From positions 124,001 through 188,000 of the forward strand of contig JAIXMG010000030.1 of NCBI GenBank assembly GCA_025201345.1: a DNA stretch of 64,000 nt, given 5' to 3'. How positions within the stretch are numbered: the first letter of the stretch is position 1; every line of letters begins with the position of its first letter. A program made the translations under genes and the position numbers. Under the pieces are notes generated by a model. The model was not told where the DNA came from, ran no database searches, and worked only from the letters and a program-made list of their open reading frames with translations. The DNA is from Thamnidium elegans. Lineage: Eukaryota; Mucoromycota; Mucoromycetes; Mucorales; Mucoraceae. Of the stretch, positions 11,857 to 22,929 are shown piece by piece.

Positions 11857-13369
11857 ATGGCTGAAATATTGGCTCATTTGGATAAACTTGATTACAAGCA
11901 ATTTGTGTTAGGTTTTTCCTGTGTCGTTTATGGTTTCGAACAATACCTTAAGTAAGTTTATTATAAGGTGTCTTTTTAGTATGTATATTAAGAGTTTATT
12001 AGTTATCGTCAGTACACTCGTTACTTGATGCCTAAACGTCCTAGTGAGTTGGCAGATATTGTTACAGAGGAAGACTTTAAAAAGGCACAACTTTATAATT
12101 TGGATAAGGCCCGTTTTGGTTTTATTGAAGGAATTTATAAGCAAGTCGAGTCTGTGTTGATGCTTCATTACGATGCACTTCCCAAGATTTGGGACTTTGC
12201 TGGTGAACTCTTGTTTAAAGTAACTGGATATGGAACTGACTACGAGGTAACATATATACAAGTTATATAATTTTTTATTTTTTTTTTTTACTAAAAAAAA
12301 AAGAGTTCGTTCTTAGATCCTTCAATCACTTGTTTTCCTTACTTTGTTTACATTAATTTCAACCGTTACATCTATGCCTTTCAGTCTTTACTCTACTTTT
12401 GTTGTCGAAGAAAAACATGGCTTCAATAAGCAAACACTCGGTTTGTTCTTTGCCGATATCTTAAAGTCTCAAGTTATTATGGCTGTTCTTATGTTCCCTT
12501 TCATGTCTGCATTTTTATGGATTATCAAGTCTACCGGTGATAAATTTTATTTCTATGTTTGGTTAATTGTGTAAGTGATATAAAAGAGAGAGAGAGAGAG
12601 AGAGAGTCAATTGATTAATCAGTATTATTATAGTATCGTTTTCCAACTTTTCATCATTACAGTCTACCCTACTTTTATTCAACCAATGTTCAACAAATTG
12701 ACACCTATGGAAGAAGGCGAATTAAGAACTCAAATTGAAGCATTAGCAGCACGTATTGATTTCCCCCTCAAGAAATTGTACATTATTGATGGATCAAAGC
12801 GATCCGGTCACTCCAACGCCTACTTTTACGGTTTCGGTAAGAACAAGCATATTGTTCTTTACGATACATTGATTGAACACTCCAACAACGATGAAATTTG
12901 CGCTGTATTGGCTCATGAGCTTGGTCACTGGAAGATGGGCCACACACTTAAACTTCTTGCGGTCAACCAAGTTTACTTGCTTTCGATCTTTTGGTTGTTC
13001 TCCTTCTTCATCAATAACAAGCAACTTTACCAAGATTTTGGATTTTACACGATGCCTACTTTAATTGGATTCTTGTTGTTCCAGTTTATTTATTCTCCTG
13101 TGGATAGTGTGATTGGGTTCTTGCAACACGTGTATCAACGTAAGAACGAATACGAGGCAGATGCTTACGCTTTGAAGCTTGGGTACGCTTCTACTTTGCG
13201 CAGTGCGTTGATCAAATTAAGTGTCAAGAACTTGGGTGGGTTTAATGTAGATCCTTGGTACTCTGCTTGGAACCACTCTCATCCTAGTTTGGTCGAAAGA
13301 TTGAAGGCTATTGGTGTAAAGCCTACTTCCGATAAACCTATTGTTGTTGAAGATAAAAAGGAATTATAG
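11857..13369 (+). CDS. STE24: CAAX prenyl protease 1 (STE24/ZMPSTE24 type)
   Basis: Four exons: 11857-11951, 12003-12246, 12317-12570 and 12634-13369; 442 aa, the usual size. It is an integral ER/inner-nuclear-membrane zinc metalloprotease (M48A) that clips the last three residues from farnesylated CAAX proteins and in yeast also processes a-factor. The zinc site is H292-E-L-G-H296, with the third ligand in the NEYEADAYAL block (E372). Several hydrophobic helices frame it, and the conserved N-terminal FEQYLNYRQYTRYL and FVVEEKHGFNKQT segments are present. Intron 1 must end at TTATTAG (12002): the later GTCAG site would shift the frame and lose NYRQ. Intron 3 contains a (GA)n run. The stop is followed closely by the decarboxylase gene in the same direction. 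Confidence 0.94.
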
Positions 13370-13662
13370 ATTTTTTATTGTTGACTATAAAAAAATAAAA
13401 ACTTTTGATCATTGTATAAAGCGCGCTTAGTAGGTACATTATATTTTAATCTACCGCTTATATAAGGAAGTAAACACGGAGGTAGAGACCGTACTTTTTT
13501 GTTTAAATAACCGCATCTCATGGAAAGGTGTGCTTGATGTGGGTATTATCTGAGTCATATTTAATTAAAAAACTATTGACGATAATCCGGTGGGTTTAAA
13601 TATGTCGCAATTATATATAAAAAAAAGAAAAAAGAAAAAGATAACATCTTTTCTTCTTAACT

Positions 13663-15474
13663 ATGGTCGCAACAAAAGAAATTGATCATGCTACAGAGCT
13701 TGATTTTATGTTGACTCGTATGCAAGATATGGTGATTGACTGTAAGCTCCTAATTTATATGTAAAAAAAAAAGTATATATTAGTAATCCTTTTGCAACAG
13801 ATATTAGAAAAGGTCAAGAAGAAAAGACTTGTGTAGTGAACTATCATAGTCCACAAGAACTGTATAAAGTTATTGATTTAGAATTACCTACTGTTGGATC
13901 AGGAATCGATGGTAAATTGAACTCTCTCTTTTTTTTTTTATTGTATTTTTTTTAATACGTTTTTGTTTAAGGTACGTTTGAACTCATAAAGTCAACACTT
14001 GCATACAGTGTCAACTCTTGGAATCCTCGGTTTATGGACAAGTTATACGCTGGAACTAACCCCATTGGAGTCATTTCGGAACTGTTGTTAGCCGTGTTGA
14101 ATAGTAACGCTCACGTTTATCAAGTTTCACCTGTTTTGACACTTATGGAAATTGAAGTGACAAAAGCAGTAGGACAATTATTTGGCATGGGAGAGGTAAT
14201 AACGATAAAAAAGAAAAAAGAGAGAGAGAGAAATTTATTTTATTTTTAGAAAGCAGGTGGTTTATTATGCCCAGGTGGCTCGGCGTCTAATTTATTAGCT
14301 ATGATTACTGCACGTAACAAATTGTTTCCAAGTATTAAATCAGAAGGGTACTTTCCTAGACCGCACAACGTCAATGCTAGCTATGGAAAATTAGTGGTGT
14401 TTACTTCAGAACATAGTCATTATAGTATTGATAAGTCTGCGCAAGTGATGGGGTTGGGTACAGATAATATTGTCAAGGTACCTGTAGATGATATTGGAAG
14501 AATGAAAGTAGATGAATTAGGTAAAAAAAAAAAATGATTTTCTATCATCTTTTTTAAGTGTTAACGTTTTTTATTATTATTATTGCAGAGCGACTTATTT
14601 TAACTAGTATTAAAAATGATAACACACCCTTTTTTATTAACGCTACAGCGGGTACAACAGTTTTGGTAAGTTATTTAGAACGGTCAAAAGATATCAAAAA
14701 CTAAACAAAGGGATTCGATAGGGAGCGTTTGATCCTATTAGAGAGATTTCGGCGGTAGCTAAAAAATACCAGTGCTGGCTTCATGTGGACGGATCATGGG
14801 GAGGCACAGCTGTCTTTTCAGATAAAGTGAAGGCAGAAACAAACTGGTTTGACGGATCCCAGTTGGCGGATACGTTTACGTTGAACCCGCATAAATTATT
14901 AGGCGTACCGTTACAGTGCTCCATGCTCATCACGCCTCATGACGGCCACTTGTTGTTTGCCCAAACCAATTCACTAAAGGCCGATTACTTGTTTCACGGT
15001 AACCCGTATGATTTAGGAGCTGGCACGATAGGATGCGGACGAAGACCGGATGCGACCAAAGTGTTTTTGGCTTGGAAGTTTTACGGTCAGCAAGGGCTAG
15101 GTGAGAGAGTGGATAAAGCGTTGAGGTCTGCTGCAGAGTTTACGGAAATTGTAAGAAATAGAAAGCATTTTAAGTTGGTGTGTGATCCAAGTCCGTTTTT
15201 ACAGATTTGCTTTTGGTATGTGCCGGAGTCTGTTGTTGGCGAGAAAAAGTATAATGTGGTTATGTCCAAGGTGACAAGAGAGCTGCATAGACGCGTGAAT
15301 CAGTCGGGCGAGTTTTTGGTAGATCATGCTCCGCTGAAGGGCGTGCCGGATTTCTTTCGTATTGTTGTCAATGCCCCAACTGTAAGTTTGCATCGCGATT
15401 TGGAAAGGTTGTTGGATGCTATTGAAGAAGCAAGCGTTGGTGTTGATTGGAGTCTGCTTATGTCAGATGTTTAA
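13663..15474 (+). CDS. PLP-dependent group II decarboxylase (glutamate / cysteine-sulfinate decarboxylase-like)
   Basis: Six exons: 13663-13741, 13801-13911, 13972-14195, 14250-14520, 14589-14665 and 14722-15474; 504 aa. It resembles the animal GAD65/67-CSAD-GADL1 branch: F-x-D-K-L-Y-A-G-T-N-P near the substrate entrance, GGLLCPGGSASNLLAM, FTSEHSHYSIDKSAQ (cofactor stacking His), DGSWGG (Asp against the pyridine nitrogen) and NPHK with the Schiff-base lysine at residue 312. The expected reaction removes the alpha-carboxyl group from an acidic amino acid, giving GABA, hypotaurine or beta-alanine; the true substrate cannot be decided by eye. It is not the plant/yeast GAD1 type. The upstream gap to STE24 is under 300 bp, so its promoter is short. 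Confidence 0.88.
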
Positions 15475-15842
15475 TTACTAGTTTTTTTTTTTTTTTTTGG
15501 GTTAAATGAAGTTTTTATTTAAAATGTGAAATAAACTCTACTGTAAAATCATTTAGAGAACTCGAGACTAATGAAGTGATAGAGGCAAAAACCAGGAAAT
15601 TTTGAAAATATAAGGAGCAACGGAAACAAAGAACGTCATGATTAAAGTGTTAACGATATATTCCTAGTTGAATAAAAATTAACCTGGTCCTTAAATTTAT
15701 TTAATGATTGTTCTTGGACAGAGTTCTTTTGATAGATAGTAGAAAATGTAGAATATAAGGTAGCGAAAAGTTTTGAAATTTTTGAGAAATAAACTGCTTG
15801 TTTAGTATCACATACTTCTTTTTGTGAATGTACAAATTGGAA
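15475..15842. other. Intergenic spacer
   Basis: Follows the decarboxylase stop and precedes the 3' end of the convergent family B pseudogene. It has a poly-T tract at about 15482-15498. No coding signal is seen. Confidence 0.4.
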
Positions 15843-17307
15843 TTAAACAAAAGAGACTGTTGGTTTAAAATAATCATAGTATCGGCGGTAGATGTAGGGT
15901 TGTTCAGATTCGGAAGGATTTTGCATTGTGTTAATTATATGTTCCTATTATATGCTTATTACTATATACACTAAATAGTCATTTAATTCAATGATTTTAC
16001 CTTATAATTGAACAAAATCTGCAGAGGTTCTTCAAGTGAAGTGTAAGTCATGTCAAAAGTAGGAAACACAATTTTTTTTTAATAACAACAAATCATATAC
16101 GTTTTCAGAGAAGGAACAACTGTATAACTCCATGGTGCTATCAGAAATAAAAATTCTAAAAACGTGGAACTCTCTTACAGATTTTGCCTCTTTAATTCTT
16201 CTGTGTAGTTGTCTTTTCAGACGTTCACCTAATCGAGCTCTATCTTTATCTTGGAGTCTTTCATCAGCACCATTTACCTTAATCTCTTCATTTCCTTATT
16301 TCAGTATAAGTGTCGTAAAAGACCCTGCCTGTGTACTTGTTATGAACTCAGCCGAATATCGTTAAATATTGGCTAGTAAAACGATACAACAAACGGTTGC
16401 GATCTGTCAGATAAATCAAATGGTTGAATTAACAAATTATCTGGATAAACATCACGATAGCTAATATGTGATAAGTATCTAAAGCATACATGTGTTAGTA
16501 GATCAAATTTAGAAGGTATAGATAGACGAACTTACAATCTCTCATTTTAAGCTAAGTGACTCATTCATTGTCACAACTAAAGCTTTGTTATAGAGGGAAA
16601 TATCGTCAAGCTCGTTTCATTCTAAAATATAACGTCGTTGCTTGAATATCTCACCATATTCAGAAGGTTTCTCTTTCAGTTCAAATGACTCATCAGTTGA
16701 TTCGGAAAGGAAAGAGGTTGGTTCTGGTTCTGGTGTAGCAAATTTGATACCTTCCAGTCTAAGCATATAAAATACTTGTCAGTATTTTTCTACTTTTGAT
16801 ATGTAAACGTCGATCACTTACCAGTTTCTTCAATTTATTCTGCCCATCTTTTAGAAGAGACAAGGGGCATATTCCTACCGCTCATATCCCCCCTTGGACA
16901 CCCACGGTGCCATAATTGTAATTGTAGTAACTCGTTCCAAGTGATTGTTGTTCCTATGTTTGCCCCCTGTTCCTATTCAAAATATCAAAAAGGTGAGCAA
17001 GTATTTATTTTTTAAAAAAGAAATTCAGCATACATATTTTTCAATTAAATTATGTACCATTAGTTTTTTGTCCTCTGACAAATCTTCTAAATGGGATAGC
17101 ATATATAAGTTATGTTTGTACTTGGCGAAGATAACGTTTTCTTTAGGTTTATTTCTTTTGTCTTCTGTCACATATTCAAAAAAGGATTTAAAATCCCACG
17201 TAGAAACTGGAGACCATTTGAAGCATTCCAGTTCTGACACCTCTGACACCTCTGACGAGAAGTTGGGGGGTAGAGATTTTGCTGTCCGTGTTATAAACAC
17301 GAACTAA
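15843..17307 (-). pseudogene. Decayed multi-exon gene of mucoralean family B
   Basis: The minus strand shows exon-like blocks separated by plausible introns. First, 17307-17033 carries LPPNFSSEVSEVSELECFKW and LSHLEDLSEDKKL. Next, about 16783-16660 carries FATPEPEPTSFLSESTDESF. Then come NELDDISLYNKALVVTMNESL near 16600, ISYRDVYPDNLLIQPFDLSD near 16440, RARLGERLKRQLHRRIKEAK near 16210, FPTFDMTYTSLEE in another frame near 16070, and a last exon ending YYDYFKPTVSFV with stop at 15843-15845. The frame is broken: stops interrupt the blocks near 16850, 16370 and 16300, and a frame change is needed near 16080. The piece LKRQLHRRIKEAKSVREF recurs at 18590-18640 on the plus strand, proving a repeated family. 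An E-I-K tripeptide sits where relatives that I remember have G-E-V-K-P. The function is unknown. Confidence 0.65.
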
Positions 17308-17827
17308 AGAAATGATCTATTTTGAAAGATTTGCATTTTTATTTTATCTTTTAACGTTGTATTAAGATCTAAATTACCTTTTGATATCATAAACTCTTAA
17401 ACTACTTAAACCCGCTCGACTTAGTTATCTGATAAAATGAAACTTTAGGGGTAAAAGGACCTGTTTTTATTTTATTTTTTTGGTGCAGGAATTTCCCTAA
17501 ATTGGCACTTGTGGTGTAAATAGTAGTGCACCATCGACGCCACCATACCATAAGGAAGCCCCTTTTGAAATACTTGGGTATTTGATTATATAAAAGGTAT
17601 TTGCTTGTATATGAATTCATTGTTAAAAAAAAAAAGGAAAAGAAAGGGATGGAATAAATAGCTTAGCTTAATCACGATAAAAAGGGTTTATTTAGCTATG
17701 ATAAAAAGGATTTATTTAATCATCGTGATGTATTTATATTACAATTTATACTCTCACGTACTCATACGTAATTAAAAAAAAAAAAAACTTGTTTTTTACC
17801 TGTTATTTAAATTAGCACTGGTGGTAT

Positions 17828-17920
17828 AATCCTATTTACTCTCTTTGCTTTTTTTTTTCTTGCTTTTATACTTACATTATTATTTAGTAAAACTGATTGA
17901 GGACTATGAAAGTTATCTTT
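17828..17920 (+). repeat. Diverged direct repeat, copy 1
   Basis: This 93-bp block shares the core CTTTTATACTTACATTATTA and the tail GATGAAAGTTATCTTT-like end with the block at 18167-18236. The two differ by point changes and by about 23 extra bases (a pyrimidine-rich insertion) in copy 1. It is non-coding as far as I can see. Confidence 0.7.
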
Positions 17921-18166
17921 GTATGGTGCTTCTTTGCAACACTTTAATGAACAGACTTGGTCTAAGCATTGTGCTTACTCGACAATAGGGCTGTGTTATC
18001 GGGGGCATTGGAAAATAGCGCCTCTGGTCTGACAATTCTCTCGGACTTGTCCTCTTCCCAGGGTTGACAATAACTCTTTAACTTTTTGTGAAACAGTGGT
18101 CGGGAGAATTGGTTTGTCTGCTGTTTTTTTAAAACGCGTTTGCAAAATAATACTTCAAGATAAAAG

Positions 18167-18236
18167 TAATCCTATTTGCTTTTATACTTACATTATTATT
18201 TAATAGAGCTAATTGAGAATGATGAAAGTTATCTTT
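18167..18236 (+). repeat. Diverged direct repeat, copy 2
   Basis: A 70-bp counterpart of 17828-17920 in the same orientation, about 340 bp downstream. It begins TAATCCTATTTG and ends GATGAAAGTTATCTTT. The two copies flank a region that lies between family B relics, so they may be the remains of a duplicated flank. Confidence 0.7.
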
Positions 18237-18429
18237 TGTGGTTGCGGCTCAGATTTAAATGATGAACCCCTCTTCCTTTTAGTGACAAGCAATACGAGTT
18301 TGGTTTTTTCATCCAAAACGTGTCTACATTATTTAGACTTGCTTTTAATTTGCACTCAAAAAGTTAATATTGCGTGATATATCCTTAAAGGCGATCAATC
18401 CTCTATTTTTTTTCACACAGGGAAAATAC

Positions 18430-18795
18430 CATCAGTAACCCAATCAAGCAAAAGGAAAACAATAACACATGACTTTCTCATTTACACAAATAAGCAAGAA
18501 TTAGGATGCGGTGAAGTGAGAAGGTACATCACGCTGATACAATGCTTCAGGAGGAAGGCAGTGAGTATGATAAGGAGAAGATTTTAAAAGACGGGTCCAT
18601 CGGTAGAATCAAAGAGGCGAAATCAGCAAGAGAATTCTGTACGTTTGGGATTTTTATTTCAGATAATATAATGGAGTTTATTTCATTGAAAATAAATACA
18701 GTTTGGTATTATTGACGACGATCGTGCTTCCTACTACAAGGCATACGTACAATTGAATATTCTATTCAGCTTTAAGGTAAAGGTATTATTATTAT
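18430..18795 (+). pseudogene. Relic of mucoralean family B (second copy)
   Basis: The plus strand encodes HDFLIYTNKQELGCGEVRR near 18467-18525, then, after a frame change, SIGRIKEAKSAREFCTFGIF near 18596-18655 and ISDNIMEF. The second block matches RIKEAKSVREFHVFRIFISD in the minus-strand copy at 15843-17307. The first block has an Asp in a hydrophobic strand followed about 14 residues later by G-E-V-R, the layout expected of a PD-(D/E)XK core strand pair. The frame ends in a stop shortly after, and no flanking exons join it, so it is a fragment. The family assignment rests on direct comparison of the two loci. Confidence 0.68.
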
Positions 18796-19326
18796 AGACG
18801 CTAAACAGTTATTTAACTCAAACATATAGCCAGGAATCAATACCTGAACGTCGAGTTACTCCATGATTATAAACATTAGGTTTTCTCACCTTCCCCCTCA
18901 CGGCATTTGGAGGACTTTAAATCACTTACAAAATTTGTTTCATGAATTTTGTAAGCGCACTTCTAATTATTGTTTGTTAAATATGTATTTTTTTTACAAT
19001 GAAATGTTGATGTGATAGTAAAAACCTTTTTTTTTTTTTTTCATTGTTACATTTTCTTTATAAAATTTAAGCTACTCTTTTAAAGAAAAAGGCACCCTAT
19101 TTTTTGTTGTTGTTATATATGTCAAATGAAGGAGGTATTAAAAAGTGATTTCCCCCATTTTTGTTATAGATTGTAAAGCTTACGAAAAACAGGGTGATAA
19201 CGTGCGAATCATTTGATTTTTCACAAGAGAGAAAGAGAAAGAGAGGCGGACTTGTATATCTTTTTTTTTCTTTCTTTTTCTTTTTCTTTTTTTTTTTAAT
19301 ACATTTTTTATATATATATATATATC
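18796..19326. other. Promoter-side spacer of the Ras exchange factor gene
   Basis: No coding signal. A pyrimidine-rich tract at 19258-19300 followed by a TATATA run directly precedes the ATG at 19327, a common layout before start codons in this window. Confidence 0.45.
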
Positions 19327-22300
19327 ATGGCATCGCCTTCTTTGTTATGTAGGGTACAAGCATTATATGCTTTTGAATCAAGCGATCCTTCTTCTTTAAG
19401 GTTTGAAGAAGGTGATTATATTGATGTGCTGGCTAAACTACCATCTGGCTGGTGGGACGGATGGTAACTACTTTTTTTTTTTTTTTTTTTTTGAAAAGCA
19501 ACGTTTTTTTCTTTATTTATTTTTATTATTTAGGTGTAATGGAAATCGTGGATGGTTTCCAAGTAATTATGTTAAAGTGATTGAAGATTATGGTAGTACA
19601 GGACCTGTGGTACGCATTAATTTTTTTTTTTTTTTTTTTTTTGTTATACGTGAAACTAACGTTAAACAGTCACCGTCAAGTAAAAAGAGTACCAAGAAAA
19701 TAGCGGATTTGTTTGATGATAGAGTAGGTGGTATAGAAGCCAAAAGATACTCGTTACCGACTCATTGGACAATTGAGAACAAGGAAGATGGCACAGCCAG
19801 TTATTATTTAAATACACTTACGGGTGAAATGAGAAGTACGTTTCCATTTGAAGATGCTACTTGTTTTTATGAATGTGAATCAGATGAGGATTCTTTTACT
19901 TCTACTATTGAAAGTAACTCTGTATTAGATGTTAATTATTTACCCAATACTGAAGATTCTAAAGTAAGGAGATATAAAGATATAAAAAAATAAAATAAAA
20001 TAAAAACCTGTTTATTAACAACAATTATAGTGGACTCAACGTACACCATTTTTATATAATATGTCAAGTCAGGATACTGCATGGCAAACGAATTCACAGG
20101 TATAGTCAGGTTGAAAATTAAACATGTATAAGAGACCCTTACTTTTTTTTTTTTTTTTATGTGTAGGAGCCAAAATTATTACCTACACCAAAATGGTCAG
20201 ATAAATTATCATGGAATAAATTATTAAAACATGTTACATTTCCTATCAACAGTTTAATTACAGCAGTAAAGAATGGGCAAAGAACTGTTTACAAGAAATG
20301 TTGTGGAAATATCGTAGAATCCGTTCGATTTATGTTGGTTGCGTCAGGTACAATCAGTAAAGATTCTTTATATATAAAGACCAGTAATACACTTCGATGT
20401 CATCACAGAGCCATGATGGCTTCGTTATCCAAATTGATTTTATCGTGTCAATTGTGTGCTGATGGTACAGTCACTGATATCAGCAGACTGCTATCGGATT
20501 GTCATGAATTGTTAGTAGCTGTAAGAAATTTCATCAGTACGTGTGAAAGTATACCGGTACAAGTAAACCAAGTAGACCCTGTTATCCTCAGTCCGCAAGA
20601 CCCGATGATACGACGGCAAAGTTCGAGTTCGATTGTGATGGATCAAGGTATTCGAGCAAAATACGAATTGCAGTCAGATTTAATTGAAAATTTGGATGCG
20701 TACGGTACGAGTATGCAAGAATCGATGGAGGCATTAATGACAAACTTGACTCGAAATAGTGATTCAAGGTGTTCGTTGGCAGTGTTGTTATTTACACAAT
20801 ATCGTAACTTTGGTAACCAAAATGGACAATTTTTATCGATTATAGAAGATATCGCGTTTGATGATGTGTCTAAATCACCTATTATGAAGGAATTAAATGT
20901 AGCTAAACAAAAGTTATATGATAGTCTTGGAATTTTATTCTTCAAGATGCAAATGATGACGGATGAATCTGTCCCTATGGAGAAAATAATATGGGAAATG
21001 CAAGAAGCGGCGAAATCGATTATAGATGCAATTAGATTAGTTTGTGATCATATGTCAAACTTGGTACAAGAAAGAAATAATAGTAGTTTAATTGCTGATA
21101 GCAGTTCTTTTTCGGATATACCTGCAACACCTGATCTTTCTTATAAAAGGCCCCATTCACTTTCGATTGAAACAACAAAAGTTTCTACAAAGTTGACCAA
21201 TAGATCCTCTGCGCCTGTGGATAATAATAACACTATGGAGTTGAATTTAAAGGAAAGATCTAATAGTACCTTAATTGAGAACCCGTCAAAACATACCTCA
21301 GCAAAACTAAAACAATTCTTTGGTGATGATGTACCTGATCCCTTAACTATCACTACAACAACTCCTACTTCTCCCATTACTACCATAGATCGAAATTCAA
21401 ATACTGTTCTTCCGCCGTCAGGAGTAGTAGCAGACGAACAAACTTATCTTCAATACGACTATAGTCCAAATGAAATCGTATTTACATCAGATGGTAATGT
21501 AAAAGGAGGCACTTTACGTGCACTGGTAGAACGCATGACCTTGCATGATTATTTGGATATGAACTTTAACAATACTTTTCTACTTACTTATCGTTCCTTT
21601 TGTACCTCTCTCGAGTTATTGGAACTGTTACAAGAACGTTATAATATCCAACCACCAGCAGACTTGACAGTAGAAGAATTAGAGATATGGCATACCAAGA
21701 AACAAAAACTGATTCGATTACGTGTGTTTAATGTACTCAAGATTTGGTTAGAGCAGTATTACTATGAAGAAGATTCGGTTATACTCGATCGATTACTGTT
21801 CTTTTCAAATACGACGATCAAGGAAACCCTTAGCTTCTCTGCGTACCAATTAGAACGTCTGATTCAAAAACGTAAAGATGCGTGCAAGGATTTAAAGAAA
21901 TTGGTGATTACGCAGCAAGTGGATTCTCCTGACCCCATCTTGCCTCGCAACTTGAAAAAGTTCCGGTTGTTGGATTTGGATCCAATTGAAATGGCTAGAC
22001 AATTGACTTTAATGGATTTTAAAATGTACAGCTCAATTAAGCCTGTAGAGTGTCTGGATAAAGCTTGGTCTCGTGATGCGTCCAGTAACAACAATAGTGC
22101 TCCCGTTGCTGCCAACATTCAAGCTTCCATTGATTACTGTAATCAGGTCACGACCTGGGTATCTGATGAAATCTTGTCTCAGTCTGAAGTCAAGAAACGT
22201 AGTACGCTTATCAAGTACTGGGTCAATGTGTCAGAACGCTGTCGCATGCTGAATAACTTTAATACATGTATGGCCATTTTATCTGCATTTGATAATAGTG

Positions 22301-22812
22301 CAGTAGGCAGATTAAAACGTACATGGGAAATGGTGGGTGCTCGTACAAATCATATTGTGTCTCAGATTCGTAAATTGATGGGTGCCAACCGTAACTTTAA
22401 TCAGTATCGAGCATTGATCCATTCGGTCAATCCACCTTGTATACCCTTCTTGGGTATCTATTTGCAAGATTTAACGTTTATTGAAGATGGCAATCCCAAT
22501 TTCTTAAAGACGTCAAAGGATTTAATTAATTTTGCAAAGAGAGCAAAGACAGCAGAGGTGATTCGAGAAATGCAGCAGTATCAGACAATGGGGTATCAGT
22601 TTAGAATGGTAGATGAAATTCAGGTCTTTATCATGGAGAATTTGCATAGTGTACGGGATGAAGATCAACTGTACCGAGAAAGTCTCAAGCTGGAACCAAA
22701 GTAAGTTTTTGTTATATTTACATGTTTTTTTTTCTAACGCTGTTGTTTCTTATTTAGGGAAAGAGATGATGAAAAGATAACGCGACTCTTGCAGGAATCA
22801 GGTTTCTTGTAA
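19327..22812 (+). CDS. CDC25-type Ras guanine-nucleotide exchange factor (SH3-WW-RasGEF_N-RasGEF)
   Basis: Six exons: 19327-19463, 19534-19609, 19670-19963, 20031-20099, 20167-22700 and 22758-22812; 1054 aa. It should load GTP on Ras at the membrane and so feed cAMP/PKA or MAPK signalling. Domains in order: an SH3 at about 5-65 (ALYAF...WWDGW...RGWFPSNYV, split by intron 1), a WW-like module at about 108-140 (LPTHW...ASYYLNTLTGE...FPF), a helical middle region with Ser/Thr-rich linkers, RasGEF_N near 630-770 (GGTLRALVERMTLHDYLDMNF), and the catalytic RasGEF domain at about 794-1040 (DPIEMARQLTLMDF, TLIKYWVNVSERCRMLNNFN, PCIPFLGIYLQDLTFIEDGN). This SH3-first architecture is that of fungal Cdc25/Ste6-like exchange factors. 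The last exon encodes only 18 residues. It converges on the TCO89-like gene with a 117-bp gap. Confidence 0.93.
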
Positions 22813-22929
22813 ATAACAACACAACTCCCTATAACTCACACACACACAAAATAATACCCCACCTCCTCCTCTTTTTTTTTTTTTTTTTTTTTTATTGAAT
22901 TATATACAAAAAGTTATACAAAAAAAAAA

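Larger units (their letters stand above)
17308..18430. other. Repeat-rich spacer between two family B relics
   Basis: Contains two tandem copies of a GATAAAAAGG(G/A)TTTATTTA unit near 17676-17722 flanked by short inverted ends (ATCACGAT / ATCGTGAT), the diverged direct repeat described separately, and a TTAGCACTGGTGGTA / TTGGCACTTGTGGTG pair near 17503 and 17812. Open frames across it are short and unconvincing. Probably decayed mobile or family-B-associated DNA. Confidence 0.45.

Noticed and set aside
14034..14537. Separate short genes inside the decarboxylase region
   Set aside because: They are exons 3 and 4 of the decarboxylase; splice sites join them in phase.
16945..17307. A 120-aa plus-strand open frame
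   Set aside because: It lies antisense to the family B pseudogene exon, whose minus-strand reading has the better coding composition and splice signals.
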